Origin: Gammaproteobacteria bacterium
Lineage (GTDB): Bacteria; Pseudomonadota; Gammaproteobacteria; SZUA-229
Assembly: GCA_030641945.1 (NCBI GenBank)
Contig: DAOWLL010000121.1
Coordinates: 1 to 6,046 of the forward strand
DNA: 6,046 bases
Reading direction: 5' to 3'
Position numbers and translations under genes: made by a program. Below are positions 1 to 6,046 of this stretch, piece after piece; positions within the stretch are counted from its first letter, which is position 1, and each line of letters opens with the position of its first letter. The notes under the pieces were generated by a model. The model was not told the DNA's origin. It worked only from the letters and a program-made list of their open reading frames with translations, and made no database searches.

Positions 1-1
1 T

Positions 2-110
2 TCCATGCACATCTGTAGCGCTCCTGAGCGCGCATCTTCCCTCAAACCATAGCTATTGCTATGCTTTTCAGTCCAGACGTGCACTCAGAAACACTACAGA
101 TGCACCTGAA
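2..110 (-). repeat. Long imperfect hairpin (possible structured RNA or palindromic repeat)
   Basis: The two arms, about 2-37 and 75-110, are near-complementary. ATCTGTAG at 11-18 pairs with CTACAGAT at 94-101, and CTGAG at 24-28 pairs with CTCAG at 84-88. An inner perfect stem-loop, CATAGC (48-53) with GCTATG (58-63) and loop TATT, sits at the tip. Within the arms most non-Watson-Crick positions are C opposite A on the plus strand, which become G-U wobbles in a minus-strand transcript. This suggests an RNA transcribed leftward, or an extra-long hairpin repeat. No promoter is visible to its right, and the element reaches almost to the window edge, so its full extent is unknown. The pairing is read directly; function is inference. 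Confidence 0.6.
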
Positions 111-111
111 T

Positions 112-270
112 CCGAAATCCTGGTGAGAAATGCGGGCTAGAACACACAAGTTCCCTCTGCTTCCTCTGCGCCTCAGTGGTTACAAAAAGAAATCTTTTGC
201 GCCCTTTGTGTATTTTGCGGCTAATGATTTTTTATCTGTGTATACAGCCGCTATTGGCCCGAATGCAGTC
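112..270. repeat. Degenerate CTCTGCG/CTTTGCG dispersed-repeat tract
   Basis: The tract contains CTCTGC units at 155-160 and 164-169, the 17-mer CTCTGCGCCTCAGTGGT at 164-180, then CTTTTGCGCC, CTTTGTGT and TTTTGCGG between about 194 and 220. Such strings of 8-10 base CT-rich units ending in GCG or GTG resemble a repeat that I recall as common between genes in many bacterial genomes. It is rich in T and G on this strand and carries no supported reading frame. A 6-bp inverted repeat, GCGGCT (217-222) with AGCCGC (246-251), closes its right side. No function is assigned. Family membership rests on recollection, not a search. Confidence 0.5.
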
Positions 271-363
271 ATTCAGATGATTGATACGACATGAGCAGAT
301 CTGACACCATCTGTCATATCAAATGCAAATTACTACACCTAAGCATTGCTATTCAGATGATTT

Positions 364-380
364 ACCGCAGAGGTACAGAG
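364..380 (-). repeat. Inverted fragment of the CTCTGCG repeat
   Basis: On the minus strand this reads CTCTGTACCTCTGCGGT, matching 13 of 17 positions of the unit at 164-180, in the opposite orientation and 200 bases away. It lies just downstream of the stop codon of the small cysteine-rich gene. Short and degenerate, so it may be partly chance. Confidence 0.35.
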
Positions 381-411
381 AATAATATATTACTGGTTAA
401 GGTCATCGATA

Positions 412-699
412 CTAATCAGGGCTTTTTCCAAGTTCTTCCTCTATCATTTTTTTTAGTTTTTCTCTGCAATCGATTGTCTTGCATTGTCCGGCGTACTTAC
501 AGCAGAGTTGAAGATCTCGAATCTTACCGTCCTCTACATCGAGTAAAGATACCAGAGCAATCTCTTCTTTTTCGCGGTCAGTTTTTGCATCACGCAGCAA
601 CAGGATTGTGCTGATCCCTTCCACAAACCGCTTCCTCGCATAGAAAGCAATATGGTCAAAATCATAATTTCCCATGCATCCCGGATTCTGACATGGCAT
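412..699 (-). CDS. Small six-cysteine protein of unknown function
   Basis: This encodes 95 residues ending in TAG. I do not recognise the family. The start ATG (697-699) is well supported: AAAGGTG lies 7 bases upstream, and the next Met (residue 9) would remove two cysteines. Cysteines are at 3, 8, 66, 67, 73 and 78, giving an N-terminal C-x4-C and a C-terminal C-C-x5-C-x4-C. That spacing suggests bound zinc or another metal, though disulfides or an Fe-S site cannot be excluded. Between them lies a charged, probably mostly helical stretch (about 20-62, including DREKEEIALVSLLD), and the C-terminus is Lys/Glu-rich. There is no signal peptide or membrane segment, so the protein should be cytoplasmic. 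It stands alone, 476 bases beyond ligA on the same strand, with its own candidate promoter, and is probably not part of the smc-zipA-ligA transcript. That it is a real gene is fairly sure; its role is unknown. Confidence 0.75.
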   Translation of the reverse strand: MPCQNPGCMGNYDFDHIAFYARKRFVEGISTILLLRDAKTDREKEEIALVSLLDVEDGKIRDLQLCCKYAGQCKTIDCREKLKKMIEEELGKSPD

Positions 700-706
700 G
701 ATGTTT

Positions 707-713
707 CACCTTT
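707..713 (-). promoter_or_regulatory. Shine-Dalgarno site of the small cysteine-rich gene
   Basis: The minus strand reads AAAGGTG here, 7 bases before the ATG at 697-699. This is good complementarity to the 16S rRNA tail at near-ideal spacing, and it fixes the start of the 95-residue protein. Confidence 0.7.
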
Positions 714-782
714 CTTTGTGTAACCTGGTTAAGCCTTGTACCGTGTCGCTGACACTTTTTTTGCCACTTAAGCTCGTGTGGC

Positions 783-800
783 TGTCGTATATTGTCGTAT
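783..800 (-). promoter_or_regulatory. Tandem ATACGACA repeats, candidate operator
   Basis: The minus strand carries ATACGACA twice, at 793-800 and 783-790, exactly 10 bases apart and so on the same face of the helix. They begin at the last base of the candidate -10 box and cover the expected transcription start. A third copy of the 8-mer lies on the plus strand at 284-291, beyond the gene's 3' end. Placement suits a repressor, but no cognate regulator is in the window. Confidence 0.35.
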
Positions 801-827
801 TTATAAATATAGCGAAGTTCGTGCCAA
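800..827 (-). promoter_or_regulatory. Candidate sigma70 promoter for the small cysteine-rich gene
   Basis: On the minus strand, TTGGCA (822-827; 5 of 6 to the -35 consensus) is followed after 16 bases by TATAAA (800-805; 5 of 6 to the -10 consensus). Transcription would start near 793, leaving a leader of about 90 bases before the ATG. The leader includes a small stem-loop, GTGTC-AGC-GACAC (743-755), next to an A-run at 756-762. Sequence match only. Confidence 0.5.
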
Positions 828-1001
828 AATCACTACAATCCTGGATAATCAATTTCCGGACCACGGGGTCGATGATCTTCTACCGTTAGATGGTAGAGCC
901 TGGTAAATCAACGAGTCTGACTCTTCGATTCTGTAAGAAATGGGATAGAGGGATTAAATATTTACCAATTCTGACTGTTGGCTTTTGGCGGTACCAGTAT
1001 C
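828..1001. other. Intergenic DNA with small dyads only
   Basis: No gene is supported here. Small inverted repeats are visible: TCTACC (879-884) with GGTAGA (892-897), the dyad GAGTC-T-GACTC (913-923), and TGGTAAAT (901-908) with ATTTACCA (960-967). None has a following T-run, so they are not convincing terminators. Nothing else stands out. Confidence 0.4.
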
Positions 1002-1066
1002 GTAGGGTGGGCGCTGCCCACCAGCAATGCCTCGGACTGGAAAATGGTGGGCAGAGCCCACCCTAC
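1002..1066. repeat. REPIN-like pair of inverted REP hairpins
   Basis: Two 21-base arms (1002-1022 and 1046-1066) are inverted copies of each other with one mismatch, separated by 23 bases. Each arm is itself a hairpin: GGTGGGC (1006-1012) with GCCCACC (1016-1022), loop GCT; and GGTGGGC (1046-1052) with GCCCACC (1056-1062), loop AGA. Each has an outer GTAGG-type flank. This matches the organisation of REP doublets mobilised by REP-associated tyrosine transposases (RAYT); no such gene lies in the window. It sits 110 bases downstream of the ligA stop, and a transcript could fold into a large structure that protects the 3' end of the mRNA. The structure is seen directly; mobilisation by a RAYT is inferred. 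Confidence 0.75.
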
Positions 1067-1130
1067 TTGTTAAATACAGGTAGATCTCTCGCGTACACAC
1101 ATGATGACAGCCATTGATCCTATAAAATTG

Positions 1131-1167
1131 ACTCTGCGTCCTTTGCGTCTTAGCGTCTTAGCGTTTA
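1131..1167 (-). repeat. CTTTGCG/CTTAGCG short tandem repeat next to ligA
   Basis: On the plus strand, units of 8-9 bases run CTCTGCGTC, CTTTGCGTC, TTAGCGTC, TTAGCG. The exact 8-mer GCGTCTTA occurs in tandem at 1145-1152 and 1153-1160. Read on the minus strand the unit is ACGCTAAG/ACGCAAAG. It belongs to the same style of repeat as the tract at 151-222 and ends only about 8 bases from the ligA stop codon, after an A/T run at 1164-1174. No coding role. Confidence 0.55.
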
Positions 1168-1175
1168 AAAAAAAC

Positions 1176-4017
<2,842 letters not shown>

Positions 4018-4033
4018 TTCTTACCCGTGAACG

Positions 4034-6046
4034 TTAGACAGCAGCCATGGTCGCTGCTTCCGCAACATCAACAGAAACAAGACGTGACACACCCGCTTCG
4101 CGCATGGTGATACCACTGAGCTGTTCTGATAGTTCCATGGTTGTTTTGTTATGGGTTATATAAATGAACTGAACAGCATCGGACATATCTTTTACGATCT
4201 GACAGAAACGCCCTACATTGGCCTCGTCAAGCGGCGCATCGACCTCATCGAGGATACAGAAAGGTGCGGGGTTCAATTCAAAGATAGCAAAAACGAGCGC
4301 AACAGCTGTCAGCGCTTTCTCGCCACCCGACATCAGATGTATGTTGGTAATGCGCTTGCCTGGCGGTCTTGCCATCACAGTTATACCCGTACTTAGCAGA
4401 TCATCACCCGTCATTTCCAGGTAAGCAGCACCGCCGCCGAACAGGCGCGGGAACTTTTCCTTGAGCTTGCTGTTGACATTGTCGTAGGTGTCCTTGAAAC
4501 GCGTACGCGTTTCCTTGTCAATCTTGGCAATAGCATTTTCCAGCGTTTCCAGTGCCGCTGTTACATCGGCATGCTGCTCATCAAGATACTTCTTGCGTTC
4601 CTGCTCTTCCTGATACTCATCGATTGCAGCCAGGTTTATTGGCCCCAGTCTGGATATACGCTGTGCAATAACAGCAACTTTCTCGGTCCAGTCTGCACTG
4701 CTCGCATCATCTTCCAATGCCTCAAGCAACTGTTCAGGTTTATGATCGGTCTCGTCCAGTTGTTCAACGACTGTTTTGCTGCGTACCCGCAGTTCCTGGC
4801 TGTCCAGTTTCATTTGCTCGAGCTTGCCGCGAACTTCCTGATTGAACTGCTCGTGTTCGCCTCGATCAGTTTCAAGCTCGCGCAATTGCTGTGTAATGTT
4901 TTCAACCGTCCTTCTTGCGTCAGCCAGCATTTCTTCTGATTTAAGCCGTTTATCCAGCAGTTGCTTTAACTGCTGCTCCAGCCGCTCTATCGGTTCGCCT
5001 GATTTCTCGAGCGTCGCTTCAAGCTCATCACGGCGCTGCTGTTGTGTTTGTTGATTATGCGTTAGACGCTGAGTATTAGACTCAAGACTTTGCTTGCGCG
5101 TATTCATGCCTTCTATACGCACTGCCAGTGTCTGCAGCTGTTCGCGCTGTTGTTGCAGCTCCTGTCTGTACTGCTGCACTTGCTCACGTAGCGAGTCTCG
5201 CTGAGCCGATAGTTCTTCGCGTTTCCCGCTTAACTCTTCAACCAGTTCAACAGATTCATTTCGACCTGTCGTTGCATGCTCTATTACGCTGTTATCTTCG
5301 TTGATCTGCTTTTCAATCTCGGCATACTCAGCAGCAAGGTTCTTTCCATGCCGGCTGACATGTTCCTGCTTTGATTTATGCGCACTGATTCTCGACTGAA
5401 CATCGTTCATTTCACCATGCTTGAGATTCAGCTCGTTCTGCATTTGCTCGCGCTTGTGTTCATATGCCTGCAGCTGTTCACGCTCAGACTCAAGCGTTTC
5501 ATTCAGCTCGGCAACAGTTTGTTCAAGTTGACCAAGCTGCTGTTTGATCTCGCGAATATCATGCTCGCGTGCAAGTACACCTTGCTTGGCTTCCTGGTCA
5601 CGCGTAATGCGCAGCCAGTTCTTTCCGATCCAGATACCATCGCGTGTGATAACACTTTCACCTTGTACCAGCGAAGCACGCATCGATAAAGCGGCATCAA
5701 GATCATCAGCAACACGGATGCCATACATGAACTGGTCGAGTTCCAGATCGGATTTTATTTTTTCCAGCAGCATACCTGATGTTGATGCCGCGCTGCCTGC
5801 TGATGAAGGGCTGGTTTCTACCAGCGACAGATTACTCTTGTCGAGTTCGGCCAGTGTTCTGCTGAGATTGTCGATTTCATCAACACAGACTGCCTCCAGT
5901 GTATCGCCAAGAACAGTTTCCACCGCTCTCTCCCAACCGGATTCGACATCGAGCTGCTGTGCGAAGCGTTTCTTGCCACTAAGCCCCTGTCTCTCCAGCC
6001 ATTGATTGACCGGACGGTCCTCTTTACCCAGTGCCGCCTGCTGCAA
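4034..6046 (-). CDS. smc: Chromosome partition protein Smc, C-terminal part
   Basis: Smc is the ATPase of the bacterial SMC-ScpAB condensin, which extrudes DNA loops and helps segregate chromosomes. Only the last 670 residues are in the window, of a protein usually near 1,170. The 5' end with the Walker A head half lies beyond base 6046, and the first codon here (TTG, Leu) is internal. From the edge there are about 15 residues of coiled-coil end, then the hinge dimerisation domain (about 15-155, including GWERAVETVLGD and VITRDGIWIGKNWLR). A long Glu/Gln-rich coiled coil follows (about 160-515), with RLGPINLAAIDEY (466-478) near the head. The C-terminal ATPase half has the signature LMSGGEK (571-577), Walker B FCILDEVD (596-603), D-loop APLDEAN (604-610) and switch THN (631-633). 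These are intact. The stop is TAA, 16 bases before zipA. Identification is very secure. Confidence 0.97.
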   Translation of the reverse strand: MQQAALGKEDRPVNQWLERQGLSGKKRFAQQLDVESGWERAVETVLGDTLEAVCVDEIDNLSRTLAELDKSNLSLVETSPSSAGSAASTSGMLLEKIKSDLELDQFMYGIRVADDLDAALSMRASLVQGESVITRDGIWIGKNWLRITRDQEAKQGVLAREHDIREIKQQLGQLEQTVAELNETLESEREQLQAYEHKREQMQNELNLKHGEMNDVQSRISAHKSKQEHVSRHGKNLAAEYAEIEKQINEDNSVIEHATTGRNESVELVEELSGKREELSAQRDSLREQVQQYRQELQQQREQLQTLAVRIEGMNTRKQSLESNTQRLTHNQQTQQQRRDELEATLEKSGEPIERLEQQLKQLLDKRLKSEEMLADARRTVENITQQLRELETDRGEHEQFNQEVRGKLEQMKLDSQELRVRSKTVVEQLDETDHKPEQLLEALEDDASSADWTEKVAVIAQRISRLGPINLAAIDEYQEEQERKKYLDEQHADVTAALETLENAIAKIDKETRTRFKDTYDNVNSKLKEKFPRLFGGGAAYLEMTGDDLLSTGITVMARPPGKRITNIHLMSGGEKALTAVALVFAIFELNPAPFCILDEVDAPLDEANVGRFCQIVKDMSDAVQFIYITHNKTTMELSEQLSGITMREAGVSRLVSVDVAEAATMAAV

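Noticed and set aside
151..222. CRISPR array
   Set aside because: The units are 8-10 bases, contiguous and degenerate, without regular unique spacers or nearby cas genes.
291..614. Plus-strand reading frame of 107 codons
   Set aside because: It runs antisense to the cysteine-rich gene, which has a ribosome site and promoter; this frame has neither and reads as low-quality protein.
743..762. Plus-strand stem GTGTC-GCT-GACAC followed by seven T's, terminator-like
   Set aside because: The stem is only 5 bp and there is no plus-strand gene upstream to terminate. It more likely lies in the leader of the minus-strand small gene.
878..940. tRNA-like string (GGTAGAGC, then TTCGATTC about 24 bases later)
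   Set aside because: The spacing between D-arm-like and T-arm-like pieces is a few bases short, there is no acceptor stem and no recognisable anticodon arm, so it is probably chance.
5544..6005. Plus-strand reading frame of 153 codons opposite smc
   Set aside because: It is Ser-rich antisense translation of the Smc hinge and coiled coil, with no independent support.

Overview
The window is dominated by a minus-strand gene block, in transcription order smc (5' end outside the window), zipA and ligA. Gaps are very short: 16 bases between smc and zipA, and a 14-base overlap between zipA and ligA. The combination of a canonical Smc (not MukB), a ZipA and an NAD+-dependent ligase in this order points to a gammaproteobacterium outside the enterobacteria. 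The same order is known in Pseudomonas. Base composition is intermediate. I cannot name a genus from the sequence.

Layout from left to right: bases 1-411 hold no convincing gene, but they contain a long imperfect hairpin (about 2-110) and degenerate 'CTCTGCG/CTTTGCG' dispersed repeats. Bases 412-699 (minus) encode a small six-cysteine protein that I do not recognise, with a good Shine-Dalgarno site and a plausible sigma70 promoter that has a tandem 8-bp repeat at its expected start site. Bases 700-1175 are otherwise non-coding and carry a REPIN-like pair of inverted hairpins (1002-1066) and a second CTTTGCG repeat tract that almost touches the ligA stop codon. Bases 1176-3206 are ligA, 3193-4017 zipA and 4034-6046 the C-terminal part of smc. 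All three large reading frames look intact, with no internal frameshift visible.

The three large genes serve chromosome organisation (Smc), divisome assembly at the FtsZ ring (ZipA) and DNA nick sealing in replication and repair (LigA), a housekeeping operon. The left 1.2 kb is where anything unusual lies: repeat-rich intergenic DNA around one orphan small gene. I see no phage, insertion sequence, CRISPR array, defence system or tRNA gene. The best candidates for new biology are the small cysteine-rich protein with its promoter and the hairpin at the left edge, whose mismatches are mostly G-U compatible if the minus strand is transcribed.
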